Shown: piece after piece, positions 26,848 to 37,290 of the stretch
Layout: the number at the start of each line of letters is the position of its first letter
Position numbering within the stretch: position 1 is the first letter of the stretch
NCBI RefSeq assembly: GCF_025319965.1
Contig: NZ_CP012549.1
Location: 186,001-250,000 of the forward strand
Length of the DNA: 64,000 bases
Reading direction: 5' to 3'
DNA from: Campylobacter sp. RM16187
Lineage (GTDB): Bacteria; Campylobacterota; Campylobacteria; Campylobacterales; Campylobacteraceae
Translations under genes and position numbers: made by a program
The notes under the pieces: generated by a model
The model's input: only the letters and a program-made list of their open reading frames with translations
Database searches by the model: none
What the model was told of the DNA's origin: nothing

Positions 26848-28079
26848 TGGCAAAAAAGTGTAATTTTTGCGGCGAAGTCGAATCAAGCGACAGAAGGCTG
26901 CTATCTGATATAGACGGGCATGCTTTCATATGCGAATACTGCATAAATGCCGCTTACAATATGATTTACGGCGATACCAGCCTTGAAAAAAACGAAGAAA
27001 TTTTAAAGCATGATTATAAAAATTTGACCCCAAAAGAGTTAAAAGAGGTGCTTGATAACTACGTCGTGGGTCAAGATACTGCAAAAAAGGTATTTAGCGT
27101 AGGAGTTTATAACCACTACAAGAGAATTTTTAAGCAAAGCGAGATCGAGGATGATACCGAAATTTCAAAGTCAAATATCTTGCTTGTAGGACCTACAGGA
27201 AGCGGTAAAACTCTGATGGCTCAGACTTTAGCTAGATTTCTTGATGTGCCTATAGCTATTTGTGACGCGACAAGCCTAACCGAGGCGGGATACGTAGGCG
27301 AAGACGTGGAAAACATCCTAACTCGCTTGCTTCAGGCGGCTGACGGCGATGTGAAAAGAGCCGAGCAGGGCATTGTATTTGTCGATGAGATCGATAAGAT
27401 AGCAAGGATGAGTGAAAACCGCTCGATAACTCGCGATGTCTCAGGCGAAGGCGTGCAGCAAGCGCTTCTTAAGATAATCGAAGGAAGTGTCGTAAATATC
27501 CCTCCAAAAGGCGGCAGAAAGCATCCTAATCAAGACTTTATCCAGATAGATACTTCAAATATCTTGTTTGTTTGCGGTGGGGCGTTTGACGGACTTAGCG
27601 ATATTGTTGAAAGACGTATCGGTAAAAACGTGCTTGGATTTAACCAAGATAAGCGCAGTAAGGATGAGAGGTCAAATTTGCTCCAGCTACTTGAGCCTGA
27701 TGATCTGGTGCATTTTGGGCTTATACCTGAGCTTATCGGAAGGCTTCACGTCGTAGCTACGCTAAATGAGATAACCGAAGATGATATGGTGAGAATTCTT
27801 ACCGAGCCAAAAAACGCGATCTTGAAGCAGTATCAAAAGCTATTTGCGATAGATAAAGCCACACTTAAATTTGACGATGAGGCGCTAAGAGAGGTTGCTA
27901 GACTTGCCATCGAGCGAAAGACCGGTGCAAGAGGGCTTAGAAGCATAATGGAAGAGGTAATGGTAGATATCATGTATGAGCTGCCGGAGCTTGGCGGATA
28001 TGAGGTGGTGATCACAAAAGACGTAGTAAGCGGCGGTGCTAAGCCGATTTTAGTAAAGCAAAACAAACTAAGTGCATAA
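26847..28079 (+). CDS. clpX: ATP-dependent Clp protease ATP-binding subunit
   Basis: 410 residues. Unfoldase that feeds ClpP. Zinc-binding domain with four cysteines (CNFC near 5-8, CEYC near 31-34), Walker [13 protein letters not shown], Walker [12 protein letters not shown], and a ClpP-contacting loop in which LGF replaces the usual IGF. The ATG at 26847 starts exactly at the zinc domain, so earlier in-frame starts are rejected. Overlaps the lpxA stop. Confidence 0.97.
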   Translation: MAKKCNFCGEVESSDRRLLSDIDGHAFICEYCINAAYNMIYGDTSLEKNEEILKHDYKNLTPKELKEVLDNYVVGQDTAKKVFSVGVYNHYKRIFKQSEIEDDTEISKSNILLVGPTGSGKTLMAQTLARFLDVPIAICDATSLTEAGYVGEDVENILTRLLQAADGDVKRAEQGIVFVDEIDKIARMSENRSITRDVSGEGVQQALLKIIEGSVVNIPPKGGRKHPNQDFIQIDTSNILFVCGGAFDGLSDIVERRIGKNVLGFNQDKRSKDERSNLLQLLEPDDLVHFGLIPELIGRLHVVATLNEITEDDMVRILTEPKNAILKQYQKLFAIDKATLKFDDEALREVARLAIERKTGARGLRSIMEEVMVDIMYELPELGGYEVVITKDVVSGGAKPILVKQNKLSA

Positions 28080-28094
28080 TATAAAAGGTAAAAG

Positions 28095-29132
28095 ATGATT
28101 TTAGATCAAATTATTGGATTTTTCTCAAGTGATATGGGTATAGATTTGGGCACGGCAAACACGCTTGTGTTGGTAAAAGATAAGGGTATCATCATAAATG
28201 AGCCTTCGGTAGTTGCCGTGCAACGTGAAAAATACGGTAAGCAAAAAATTCTAGCAGTAGGACATGAGGCTAAAGATATGGTCGGTAAAACTCCGGGCGA
28301 TATCGAGGCTATAAGACCGATGAGAGACGGCGTTATAGCGGACTTTGATATGACTGAAAAGATGATTAGATACTTTATAGAAAAGACTCACAGACGTAAA
28401 AGCTTCATCCGTCCGCGCATCATCATCTCAGTACCTTACGGTCTAACTCAAGTTGAGAGAAAAGCCGTCAGAGAAAGTGCGCTTAGTGCGGGCGCTAGAG
28501 AGGTGTTTTTGATAGAGGAGCCTATGGCTGCAGCGATTGGAGCAAATTTGCCGGTTCGTGAACCGCAAGGAAATTTAGTTGTCGATATCGGCGGCGGCAC
28601 GACTGAGATAGGAGTTGTCTCCTTAGGAGGTCTGGTTATTAGTAAATCAATTCGCACTGCCGGCGATAAGATCGATATGAGTATAGTAAACTACATAAAA
28701 GAAAAATATAACCTTTTAATAGGCGAAAGAGCGGGAGAGGACATAAAGATACAAGTAGGCTCTGCTATACAGCTTCCTCAAGAGCTTACTATCGTGGTCA
28801 AAGGGCGCGATCAGGTAAGCGGACTTTTAAGCAGGATAGAGCTAACCAGCGAAGATGTGCGAGAGGCGATGAGAGAGCCCCTTAAAGAGATAGCTGACGC
28901 TCTAAAAACAGTGCTTGAGATGATGCCGCCTGATCTTGCCGGTGATATTGTAGAAAATGGAGTGGTTTTAACAGGTGGCGGAGCTCTGATAAGAGGACTT
29001 GATAAGTATCTATCCGATATAGTTAAGCTTCCTGTATTTGTAGCCGATGAGCCGCTAATGGCTGTTGCAAGAGGAACCGGTAAGGCCTTGGAAGAGATAG
29101 GACTTTTGCAACAACTAACAAATGAAGAGTAA
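28095..29132 (+). CDS. mreB: Rod shape-determining actin-like protein
   Basis: 345 residues. Actin-fold ATPase that guides cell-wall synthesis. Phosphate-1 [11 protein letters not shown], phosphate-2 [13 protein letters not shown] and the adenosine motif [13 protein letters not shown] are present. The N-terminal [10 protein letters not shown] resembles the amphipathic membrane-binding start of other MreB proteins. The mreC ATG overlaps its last 11 bases. A RodZ-like gene lies elsewhere at 13631-14644. Confidence 0.97.
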   Translation: MILDQIIGFFSSDMGIDLGTANTLVLVKDKGIIINEPSVVAVQREKYGKQKILAVGHEAKDMVGKTPGDIEAIRPMRDGVIADFDMTEKMIRYFIEKTHRRKSFIRPRIIISVPYGLTQVERKAVRESALSAGAREVFLIEEPMAAAIGANLPVREPQGNLVVDIGGGTTEIGVVSLGGLVISKSIRTAGDKIDMSIVNYIKEKYNLLIGERAGEDIKIQVGSAIQLPQELTIVVKGRDQVSGLLSRIELTSEDVREAMREPLKEIADALKTVLEMMPPDLAGDIVENGVVLTGGGALIRGLDKYLSDIVKLPVFVADEPLMAVARGTGKALEEIGLLQQLTNEE

Positions 29133-29877
29133 AATTTTATTTGTTATTTTAATCGGAGCCTTGGTGCTTGGCTCTCTTTACAAGGGTGAGATATTTAGCA
29201 AAGAGGTTGTAAATTTAAATAGCTCTATTGTCAAAATGTATGATGATGGCATTAAAATTATAGTCAACAAGGTAAATGAGCATTTTAGACAAAAAGAGGA
29301 GATAATATCTCTTAGGACTCAAAATGCTGAGCTTGAAAAGTCTGCCGTTCTTTTGGCCTCATTTGCCAAAGAGCTAAATGAAATTTTGATAGATAAAAAT
29401 TCAAGCATATATGAGCCCAAAATTCAGCTCGTTAGAGCGTTAAGCTATGTAAATATAAGCGATTATAATAAAATTTGGCTTGATAAATTTGATGATTTTA
29501 ATAGCTCTAAAATTTATGGGCTTATCTATCAGGGCAAGAGTGCCGGCATAGTAATATCCAAAGACGATCGCCCTATGGCTATCTTGCAAAATGATCCTAA
29601 AAATATATTTGCGGTTTTTGTGGGAAATGAAAAGATCCCAGGTATAGCACATGGCAATAAAAACGGACTTTTGATAAAATTTATTCCTCAATGGCTTCAT
29701 CCAAAAGAGGACGATGAGGTCTATACAAGCGGGCTTGACGGGATATTTTTCAGCGGAGTTCCTGTAGGAAAGGTTACAAAAGTTATCGAAGAGAGTTTAT
29801 ATAAGAGCGTATTGGTAGAGCCGTACGTAAAAGTTGATATTCCATCATATCTATATGTAGTTACAAAGGAAAAATAA
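29122..29877 (+). CDS. mreC: Cell-shape protein MreC
   Basis: 251 residues. N-terminal membrane helix (about 4-20), coiled coil (about 40-75) and a periplasmic beta domain ([38 protein letters not shown]). Links the MreB filament to peptidoglycan synthases. No mreD follows. Its stop overlaps the carB start (TAATG), so mreB-mreC-carB form one transcript. Confidence 0.9.
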   Translation: MKSKILFVILIGALVLGSLYKGEIFSKEVVNLNSSIVKMYDDGIKIIVNKVNEHFRQKEEIISLRTQNAELEKSAVLLASFAKELNEILIDKNSSIYEPKIQLVRALSYVNISDYNKIWLDKFDDFNSSKIYGLIYQGKSAGIVISKDDRPMAILQNDPKNIFAVFVGNEKIPGIAHGNKNGLLIKFIPQWLHPKEDDEVYTSGLDGIFFSGVPVGKVTKVIEESLYKSVLVEPYVKVDIPSYLYVVTKEK

Positions 29878-32800
29878 TGCCAAAAAGAGAAGATATAAAA
29901 ACAGTTTTATTGATAGGTTCAGGACCTATTGTTATCGGTCAAGCCTGCGAATTTGATTATAGTGGCACGCAAGCGGCTAAGACTTTAAAGAGTTTAGGCT
30001 ATAAGGTCGTGCTTATCAACTCAAATCCGGCTACGATCATGACCGATCCTGATTTTGCAGATGCTACTTATGTAGAACCTATTACAAAAGAGAGTATAAA
30101 ACGTATAATAGATAAAGAAAATGTAGATGCCATTTTGCCTACTATGGGTGGACAAGTGGCTCTAAACGTGGCTATGCAGCTACATGAATCAGGAATGCTT
30201 GAAGGCGTGAAATTCTTAGGCGCTAGACCTGAGGCGATCAAAAAGGGTGAGGATAGGCAGGAATTTAAAGCCGCTATGCAAAGAATAGGTATGGATCTGC
30301 CAAAGAGTAGATACGCTTATAACCTTGAAGAAGCTATGTCGGCTGCTAATGAGATAGGATTTCCTCTGATTATTAGGGCCTCTTTTACTCTAGGTGGTGC
30401 AGGAAGTGGAGTTGCATATAATATTGATGAGTTTAGAGAGCTTGCGCAAGCTGGTATAGATGCAAGCCCGATACATGAAATTTTAATAGAGGAGAGTTTG
30501 CTTGGTTGGAAAGAGTATGAGATGGAGGTTATTAGAGATAGCAAAGATAATTGCATCATAGTATGCTCTATCGAAAACCTCGATCCAATGGGTGTGCATA
30601 CAGGAGATTCTATAACTATAGCCCCAGCGCTTACTCTAACAGATAAAGAGTATCAAAAGATGCGCGAAGCAAGCTTTGCTATTATCAGGGAGATAGGCGT
30701 AGATACCGGTGGAAGCAATATGCAGTTTGCTATAAATCCGAAAAATGGCAGAATGGTAGTTATAGAGATGAATCCACGCGTATCTAGAAGCTCTGCACTT
30801 GCCAGTAAGGCTACCGGTTATCCTATAGCAAAGGTTGCTACTCTTCTTGCCGTCGGTTTTAGCCTGGATGAGATAAAAAACGATATAGCCGATACTCCTG
30901 CATCAAGAGAGCCTGCAATTGATTATATAGTGACTAAAATTCCTCGCTTTACTTTTGAAAAATTTCCAGGTGCGAATCCATATTTAGGCACTGCGATGAA
31001 GTCTGTGGGCGAAGTAATGGCTATAGGAAGAACGTTTAAAGAGAGTATCCAAAAGGCACTTTGCTCTATGGAGAAGGATTTTTACGGATTTAACTTTTTA
31101 AATTTAGATAAGAACGCTCTCATATACGGACTTAGAAATGCTAATGAAAATCGTCTTTTGATGATTGCTCAAGCATTTAGAGATGGACTTAGCATAGATG
31201 AAATTAACGAATATAGCAAGATAGATCCTTGGTTTTTGGATCAAATTCGCCAAATAGTTGAATTTGAAGACCGCATAGATATGGATATCTTAAACGATGA
31301 AAATTTACTTAGAGAAGCTAAATCAATGGGCTTTAGCGATAAGATGATAGCTCATCTTATAAATTTAAAAGACAATCTTGAGCTTAGTCAAAATGACATC
31401 TATTTTGCCAGAAATAAGCTTGGTATTAATCTTGAATACAATGAGGTAGATACTTGCGCAGGAGAGTTAAAAGCGCTTACTTCGTATCTGTATTCTACGA
31501 CAAATATCACTAAAATTCCACAAAATTTATTAGCCGATGATTCTAAAAAAGTGATGATAATAGGCGGTGGACCAAACCGAATAGGTCAAGGCATAGAATT
31601 TGATTATTGCTGCGTGCATGCAAGCTACGCTCTTCGCGATCTTGGCGTAAAGACTATAATGTATAACTGTAATCCAGAGACTGTATCAACAGATTACGAC
31701 ACGAGCGATGTGCTTTATTTTGAGCCGATTGATTTTGAGCATGTACGCTCAGTCATCGAACGCGAAAAGCCAGATGGAGTGATAGTGCATTTCGGAGGAC
31801 AAACTCCTCTTAAATTTGCTAAGCGCTTAACTATAGCCGGTGCTAAGATTATCGGAACTACTGCTCGCGTTATTGATATCGCAGAAGATAGAAAGAAATT
31901 TAGCGAATTTATAAATAAAATCGGAGTAAAGCAACCCGTTAACGATACCGCTACAAGCGAAAGCGAGGCTATTAGAAAGGCTAATACCATAGGCTATCCG
32001 GTGCTTGTGCGTCCTAGCTATGTACTTGGCGGACGTGCTATGAGAAGAGTTCATAGTGAGGCTGAACTAAAAGAGTATATGAGCGAAGCTGTGAATGTAA
32101 GCAACAATTCTCCTGTATTGCTTGATAAATTCTTGCAAGATGCTATTGAGCTTGATGTCGATGCAATAAGCGACGGCAAGGATGTATATATCGGTGCTAT
32201 TATGCAGCATATCGAGGAGGCGGGCATCCACTCAGGCGATAGCGCGTGCATACTGCCACCAATGAGTTTAAGTAGCGAGATGATAAAAAAAGTCGAGAGC
32301 CAAACTCGCGATATAGCACTAAATTTGGGCGTTGTGGGACTTATGAATATCCAGTTTGCTATCTATCAAAATGAGCTATATATGATAGAAGTAAATCCTC
32401 GCGCAAGTCGCACCGTGCCTTTTGTAAGTAAGGCTACGGGCGTTCCTATGGCAAAGGTTGCAACCCGCGTTATGTGGCAAGGAAATTTGCGTGAAGCGCT
32501 TAAATTTTACGACGCTTACGGAGTCGTCTTTGAAGAGGAGGGCATCCTAAAACCGCGCGTTAAAAATCACGTTTGCGTTAAAGAAGCGGTATTTCCGTTT
32601 AATAAACTAAGCGGCGCAGACTTAATCCTTGGCCCTGAGATGAAATCAACAGGCGAAGTTATGGGTATCAGCAGTGATTTTGCAAGAAGCTTTGCTAAGT
32701 CACAAATTGCAGCCAGCAACTCGCTACCTACAGGCGGACTCGTCTTCTTAACTCTTGCAGATAATGACAAGACATATGCTATTAATCTTGCAAAAGAGTT

Positions 32801-33131
32801 TATAAAATTAGGGTTTAAGATTATAGCAACAGGTGGAACGCATAAAATTTTAAAAGATAGCAATGTAGATGCGGAATTTGTGTATAAGATAAGCGAGGGT
32901 CGTCCAAATATAGAGGACAGGCTTAAAAATGGCGATATATCTTTAGTTGTAAATACAAGCGATAGTAAGTCAAATGCCGAGGATGGCAAGAAAATTCGCC
33001 AAAATATCTTGCGATTTAAAATTCCTTACTTCACTACTATAGCTGCTGCACTTGCCGCTGCTAAGTCGATTAGAAGCGTTCAAGACGGTTCAGCACATGA
33101 GGTAAAATCACTTCAGGAGTATTTGGGCTAA
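29877..33131 (+). CDS. carB: Carbamoyl phosphate synthase large subunit
   Basis: 1084 residues. Two homologous ATP-grasp synthetase halves, each with its own repeat ([20 protein letters not shown] and [20 protein letters not shown]), an oligomerisation domain and a C-terminal MGS-type allosteric domain from about 940 ([18 protein letters not shown]). Makes carbamoyl phosphate for arginine and pyrimidines. The small subunit carA is not in this window. The restriction cassette starts 10 bases after the stop. Confidence 0.98.
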   Translation: MPKREDIKTVLLIGSGPIVIGQACEFDYSGTQAAKTLKSLGYKVVLINSNPATIMTDPDFADATYVEPITKESIKRIIDKENVDAILPTMGGQVALNVAMQLHESGMLEGVKFLGARPEAIKKGEDRQEFKAAMQRIGMDLPKSRYAYNLEEAMSAANEIGFPLIIRASFTLGGAGSGVAYNIDEFRELAQAGIDASPIHEILIEESLLGWKEYEMEVIRDSKDNCIIVCSIENLDPMGVHTGDSITIAPALTLTDKEYQKMREASFAIIREIGVDTGGSNMQFAINPKNGRMVVIEMNPRVSRSSALASKATGYPIAKVATLLAVGFSLDEIKNDIADTPASREPAIDYIVTKIPRFTFEKFPGANPYLGTAMKSVGEVMAIGRTFKESIQKALCSMEKDFYGFNFLNLDKNALIYGLRNANENRLLMIAQAFRDGLSIDEINEYSKIDPWFLDQIRQIVEFEDRIDMDILNDENLLREAKSMGFSDKMIAHLINLKDNLELSQNDIYFARNKLGINLEYNEVDTCAGELKALTSYLYSTTNITKIPQNLLADDSKKVMIIGGGPNRIGQGIEFDYCCVHASYALRDLGVKTIMYNCNPETVSTDYDTSDVLYFEPIDFEHVRSVIEREKPDGVIVHFGGQTPLKFAKRLTIAGAKIIGTTARVIDIAEDRKKFSEFINKIGVKQPVNDTATSESEAIRKANTIGYPVLVRPSYVLGGRAMRRVHSEAELKEYMSEAVNVSNNSPVLLDKFLQDAIELDVDAISDGKDVYIGAIMQHIEEAGIHSGDSACILPPMSLSSEMIKKVESQTRDIALNLGVVGLMNIQFAIYQNELYMIEVNPRASRTVPFVSKATGVPMAKVATRVMWQGNLREALKFYDAYGVVFEEEGILKPRVKNHVCVKEAVFPFNKLSGADLILGPEMKSTGEVMGISSDFARSFAKSQIAASNSLPTGGLVFLTLADNDKTYAINLAKEFIKLGFKIIATGGTHKILKDSNVDAEFVYKISEGRPNIEDRLKNGDISLVVNTSDSKSNAEDGKKIRQNILRFKIPYFTTIAAALAAAKSIRSVQDGSAHEVKSLQEYLG

Positions 33132-33141
33132 AAGCAATAGC

Positions 33142-33846
33142 ATGAAGCAAAAAGATTTCGTCATAAAGGCTATGGTTGAAAACGGAAATTTGGCTACGTT
33201 TTCACAGCTTTATAGACTAACCGATGTTAGTTCGTGGCAGACTAAAACTCCGTTTGCCACGATACGCAGGATAGTTCAGACAAATAAAGAGTTTTTTAAA
33301 ATTCAGCCCGGGCTTTGGGGGCTTAGCGAATTTAAAAGCGAAATTTTATCAAAGCTTAATATAAAAGAGATTGCACGAGAAAACGAGTTTACTCACTCTT
33401 ATTTTCAAGGCATTATCGCTCAGATAGGCAATTTAAGAAATTTTTATACTTATATACCGCCGCAAGATAAGAATAGATTTTTCATCGATAAAAAACTGCA
33501 TGAAGTAGCTACGACTAGTAAAATTTATGAATTTTCTTATCCAAAAATCATAAAATTTGCTAAAACTATCGATGCGATATGGTTTAACGAGCGCAAGCTA
33601 CCTCATTCATTTTTTGAAGTAGAACACTCAACTGATTTTAAAAATTCTCTTAATAAATTTTACGAACTTCAAGACTTTAACGCTAAGATGTTTATAGTAG
33701 CCGATAAAAATAGACGTGCTCAATTTAATAGCGTAATTAGCGCATCTATATATGAAAGTATAGCCAGTAGCGTGCGTTTTGTTGATTATGATAGCATAGT
33801 AAAACTATATGAAAAAGAAAATTTAAAGGTTCAAGTTGGAATTTGA
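33142..33846 (+). CDS. HARE-HTH domain protein with a restriction-nuclease-like C-terminus
   Basis: 234 residues. Residues 1-75 match the HARE-HTH (HB1/ASXL/restriction endonuclease HTH) winged helix: FVIKAMVENGNLATFSQLY, then FATIRRIVQTNKEFFKIQPGLWGL. The C-terminal half shows IDAIWFN followed by SFFEVEHSTDFKNSLNKF, a possible PD-(D/E)xK core with the lysine replaced by His. It begins 10 bases after carB and is the first gene of a DpnII cassette. A regulator or an accessory nuclease is possible; not proven. Confidence 0.7.
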   Translation: MKQKDFVIKAMVENGNLATFSQLYRLTDVSSWQTKTPFATIRRIVQTNKEFFKIQPGLWGLSEFKSEILSKLNIKEIARENEFTHSYFQGIIAQIGNLRNFYTYIPPQDKNRFFIDKKLHEVATTSKIYEFSYPKIIKFAKTIDAIWFNERKLPHSFFEVEHSTDFKNSLNKFYELQDFNAKMFIVADKNRRAQFNSVISASIYESIASSVRFVDYDSIVKLYEKENLKVQVGI

Positions 33847-34024
33847 AGTTCAAATCACCGAGACACTTGTAAAAAAGCTTTTTATTAAAGCAGAAAATAA
33901 GGAAGTTGCACGTAAGATTGCAAAATCAGCTTATGAAAATTGCGAAATAGTTTTAAATTCGGATGATTTTTGCGATGTTGAGTTTGAAATCAAAGAGCAA
34001 GTTAAGCTGAAATCTGAAATTTAG
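33836..34024 (+). CDS. DpnD/PcfM-like small protein
   Basis: 62 residues with the pattern FEVQITETL, an amphipathic helix, and EIVLNSDDFCDVEFEI, matching the DpnD/PcfM-like family. Family members occur near DpnI and on plasmids; the function is unknown. The start is TTG (with AAAGG upstream), overlapping the previous stop. Here it sits in front of a DpnII-type nuclease instead of DpnI. Confidence 0.75.
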   Translation: MEFEVQITETLVKKLFIKAENKEVARKIAKSAYENCEIVLNSDDFCDVEFEIKEQVKLKSEI

Positions 34025-34031
34025 GGCAAAA

Positions 34032-34853
34032 ATGGGGCAAAATTTCACGAATTTTGATGATTTTTTAGGGCTACTTAGGAAAACTAACGCAAATTTAAGC
34101 TATTTTACTGATTTTGAAAAGTGTGATGAAAATTTGCAAATCGTTTCGATAAAGCTTCACACTCTTAACTTTTTGCTAGGCAAAAATGATTTGAAAACAA
34201 ATATTAACAGACTTTTTAAGTATGATAAAGAGTGCTTTGATGTCTTAAATTTGCTTATTGCGGTTCGTGATAAAAATACAGATGTAATTGATAATAACAG
34301 GGTTTTAACTAAGATTAAGACATATTTTAACGACCCAGAAAAAATCTATGAATTTTTTTGTGAAACAGGACTTGATAAAGTTTTTATAAGTGGGAAAATT
34401 AAAAATTTACATGATTATGTATTTGGAGTAGAAGTGGGGCTTGATACAAATGCTCGTAAAAATCGCGGTGGAAGCAATTTTGCGCGAATTATTTCAGAAT
34501 ATTTTAATAGTGAAAATATTTGTTTTCAAACTGAAGTTAGCAACCTAAGCCTTGGCTTAGATTTAGGAAGCGATCAAAAGAGATTTGATTTTGTTGTCAA
34601 AGCCGGTGAGCTAACATATTTGATAGAGACAAATTTTTATAATACGGGCGGTTCAAAACTAAATGAAGTAGCCAGATCCTATATAGAAATTTCGCACAAA
34701 ATTTCACTTTATGATAGATTTAAATTCGTTTGGATAACAGATGGACAAGGCTGGTTAAGTGCTAAAAATAAGCTTGAAGAAGCTTATAAAAGTGTGAAGA
34801 TTTACAACCTATCTACGCTTCATCTTTTTACTAGTGAGCTAAAACATGGCTGA
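34032..34853 (+). CDS. DpnII-family restriction endonuclease (predicted GATC-specific)
   Basis: 273 residues of the DpnII/MboI family, which cuts unmethylated GATC. I see the family signature GVEVGLDTNARKNRGGSNFARI at about 137-158 and the PD-(D/E)xK core FDFVVKAGELTYLIETNFYNTGG at about 180-202, ending in WITDGQGW. It overlaps the methyltransferase gene by eight bases, the usual pairing. Specificity is inferred from family, not from the sequence. Confidence 0.85.
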   Translation: MGQNFTNFDDFLGLLRKTNANLSYFTDFEKCDENLQIVSIKLHTLNFLLGKNDLKTNINRLFKYDKECFDVLNLLIAVRDKNTDVIDNNRVLTKIKTYFNDPEKIYEFFCETGLDKVFISGKIKNLHDYVFGVEVGLDTNARKNRGGSNFARIISEYFNSENICFQTEVSNLSLGLDLGSDQKRFDFVVKAGELTYLIETNFYNTGGSKLNEVARSYIEISHKISLYDRFKFVWITDGQGWLSAKNKLEEAYKSVKIYNLSTLHLFTSELKHG

Positions 34854-35664
34854 TAAAGTAGAAAGCAACTTCACTCTTCTTCAAGGCGATTGCTTTGAAA
34901 TTTTGCCGAAATTTACAAAAGAATTTGATCTAATCTTTGCCGATCCACCATATTTTTTATCAAATAACGGCTTAAGTATCCAAAGCGGACGCATAGTAAG
35001 CGTCAATAAAGGCGAGTGGGATAAGAGCTATGGCATAGATGAGATAGATAAATTTAACCTCTCTTGGCTTAGCCTAGCCAAAAATGCCCTAACCGACAAC
35101 GGAAGTGTAATGATAAGCGGAACCTATCATAATATCTTTTCTATCGGGCGCGCTTTGCAAAAGCTGGATTATAAAATTTTAAATATCATAACATGGCAAA
35201 AGACAAATCCGCCTCCAAATTTTAGCTGCAGATACCTCACTCACAGCACAGAGCAGATTATCTGGGCAAGAAAGAGTGAAAAGCATAAACATATATTCAA
35301 CTACGAACTTATGAAAAAACTAAACGGCGATAAACAGATGAAAGATGTTTGGAGCTTTCCTGCTATTGCTCCTTGGGAGAAAAGCTGCGGCAAGCATCCG
35401 ACGCAAAAGCCGCTTGCTCTTTTAGTGCGTATAATTTTGATGGCAAGCAGTGAAAATAGCGTTATCTGCGATCCTTTTAGCGGTTCAAGCACGACGGGAA
35501 TAGCTGCAAATTTATTAGGACGAAAATTTGTAGGCATAGAAAAAGAGGATGAGTTTATAAAAATTTCTCAAAAAAGAAGACAGGAGTTAGATGCAAATTT
35601 TATCAATTTTAAACTTAAATTTTCAGACATTCGACTACTTGAACAATATAGCTTAGATTTTTAA
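34846..35664 (+). CDS. DpnA-type N6-adenine DNA methyltransferase of the DpnII cassette
   Basis: 272 residues, beta-class order. Catalytic motif IV DPPY at 33-36 comes first, motif I/X DPFSGSSTTGIAA at about 208-220 comes last, with the target-recognition part between (CGKHPTQKPLALL is the typical pre-motif). This matches DpnA (the second DpnII methylase) better than Dam-like DpnM. No DpnM-type gene is present here, so DpnA alone would protect the host. Overlaps the nuclease gene. Confidence 0.85.
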   Translation: MADKVESNFTLLQGDCFEILPKFTKEFDLIFADPPYFLSNNGLSIQSGRIVSVNKGEWDKSYGIDEIDKFNLSWLSLAKNALTDNGSVMISGTYHNIFSIGRALQKLDYKILNIITWQKTNPPPNFSCRYLTHSTEQIIWARKSEKHKHIFNYELMKKLNGDKQMKDVWSFPAIAPWEKSCGKHPTQKPLALLVRIILMASSENSVICDPFSGSSTTGIAANLLGRKFVGIEKEDEFIKISQKRRQELDANFINFKLKFSDIRLLEQYSLDF

Positions 35665-35748
35665 GAAATAGTATTTAAAATAAAGTAATATTTTATTTAT
35701 GATTAAGATTAAATTTATATACTTATTTTTTAATCTCAAGGTTGATCT

Positions 35749-36651
35749 ATGCAAAAAAATATAAGCGAATTCTTAGGCACACTCTCTACACTTTTTGGCG
35801 GTATTTTATGGGGTTTTAGTGGGGTTTGCGGACAATATCTATTCGAACAAAAAAATATAAGTCCAGATTGGCTTGTTCCTTATAGGCTGTTTTTGGCTGG
35901 AACAGTTTTGGTAGTATATTTTATGATCTCAAATCCAAAGCTGGCTTTTAAGCCTATAAGAGATACTAAGCTGCTTTTAGAGCTTATGATATATGCCTTT
36001 TTCGGTCTTTTGATGACGCAATATACATATTTTTGTGCCATAGAGCTATCAAATGCCGCAGTTGCAACGGTCATACAATACTCTGCGCCCGCAATGATAT
36101 TAGCCGTTGTATGTTTAATGGATAGAAGATTTCCAAAGCAAAATGAACTAATTGCTTTAATACTTGCTATTTTAGGTGTCTTTTTATTAGCAACTCATGG
36201 AGATTTTAATACTCTTGCTATCGGAGGAAAAGCTTTAGTTTATGCGCTAATAAGCGCAACAGGCATTGTCATATATAGCCTTGTGCCGACAAGACTTAAT
36301 AAAAAATATCCAGTTGCTTTAAATCTGGGTTGGGGTATGGTGATAGCTGGAGCTGCTTTGGCACTCATAACCAAACCTTGGAGCTTAGATGGCGTAAGCG
36401 ATACTGATGGCTTTTTAGCTTTTTTGTCTGTCATCACCTTAGGCACTATTTTTGCCTTTAGTTTTTATATGGTAGGTGTTAAGACAATAGGTGCAAGCAA
36501 GGCTAGCATGATAGCTTGCATAGAGCCTGTTAGTGCCGCTATTTTTGGATATTTTTGGCTTAAGACCGAGTTTGTTTTATTAGATTTTATCGGGTTTGTA
36601 TTTATAATATCTTGTATTTTAATACTTTCTAAAAAGGAGAAGGCGAGATGA
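35749..36651 (+). CDS. EamA/DMT-superfamily transporter
   Basis: 300 residues with about ten membrane helices in two homologous EamA halves (LFGGILWGFSGVCGQYLFEQ; ALISATGIVIYSLVPTRL). Such exporters carry metabolites or amino acids; the substrate cannot be read. The ATG follows AAGGTTGATCT. It overlaps the next gene by four bases. The 84-base gap after the restriction cassette is AT-rich and probably holds its promoter. Confidence 0.85.
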   Translation: MQKNISEFLGTLSTLFGGILWGFSGVCGQYLFEQKNISPDWLVPYRLFLAGTVLVVYFMISNPKLAFKPIRDTKLLLELMIYAFFGLLMTQYTYFCAIELSNAAVATVIQYSAPAMILAVVCLMDRRFPKQNELIALILAILGVFLLATHGDFNTLAIGGKALVYALISATGIVIYSLVPTRLNKKYPVALNLGWGMVIAGAALALITKPWSLDGVSDTDGFLAFLSVITLGTIFAFSFYMVGVKTIGASKASMIACIEPVSAAIFGYFWLKTEFVLLDFIGFVFIISCILILSKKEKAR

Positions 36652-37070
36652 TATATCTTGCCCAAACCGATACTACAGCTGGATTTTTAAGCAAAGATTA
36701 TCGTGAACTAAACCGAATTAAAGGGCGAGACGAAGATAAGCCTTGCCTTATCACTACATCAAAATTTAGCGAGCTAAAAACACTCGTGCGAGTTCCAGAT
36801 AAATTTAAAAATTTAGTTCGCCGAGCAAGAAAAACTACATTTTTATATCCAAATTTAAAGGCCGTGCGAGTTGTTAAAGAGTGCGAGCATGCTAAATTTC
36901 TTGATATTCACGGCTGGCTTTACTCAACTAGTGCAAATTTAAGCGGAGAGAAATTTGATGAAATTTGGGCAAAAAGTGTAGCGGATAATATAGTGGATAT
37001 CGAGTTTAAAGAGAGCGCAAGCTCAAGGATATATAAAATTTCAAATAAAAGAATAAAAAAGCTTAGATAA
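36648..37070 (+). CDS. Short Sua5/YciO/YrdC-family protein
   Basis: 140 residues, shorter than YrdC (about 190). It begins IYLAQTDTTAGFLSKD, the TDT-x-G segment of the family, and keeps STSANLSGE near the end, which belongs to the nucleotide pocket. The N-terminal lysine/arginine part of the canonical enzyme is reduced. YrdC/TsaC makes threonylcarbamoyl-AMP for tRNA t6A. Because it is so short, it may have another role or be a partial copy with a full-length TsaC elsewhere. Confidence 0.65.
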   Translation: MIYLAQTDTTAGFLSKDYRELNRIKGRDEDKPCLITTSKFSELKTLVRVPDKFKNLVRRARKTTFLYPNLKAVRVVKECEHAKFLDIHGWLYSTSANLSGEKFDEIWAKSVADNIVDIEFKESASSRIYKISNKRIKKLR

Positions 37071-37290
37071 GTCTTTTTATTATAATATTTTCTTGAAATT
37101 TCAATCTTTATCTTTTAAATTTTACATTTAAAACATTTATAGAATATACATTAATATTAAACCAGGATAAATTTAGTTTCAATATGTAACATCAAATGCC
37201 TAAAATAAAAATATAAAAATAACTTTAAACAAAAATTTTTTACTAGAGTGTTAATATTTCACCATAAAAATCTACCAAAAAGGATCCAAA

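Noticed and set aside
34846-35664. Methylase as a Dam-like DpnM
   Set aside because: The motif order (DPPY first, DPFSGSS last) is that of the beta class (DpnA), not the alpha class of Dam/DpnM.
37071-37290. Possible small gene or RNA in the gap before gdhA
   Set aside because: The 220 bases are very AT-rich without a start plus ribosome site or a stable stem; only a promoter is expected.
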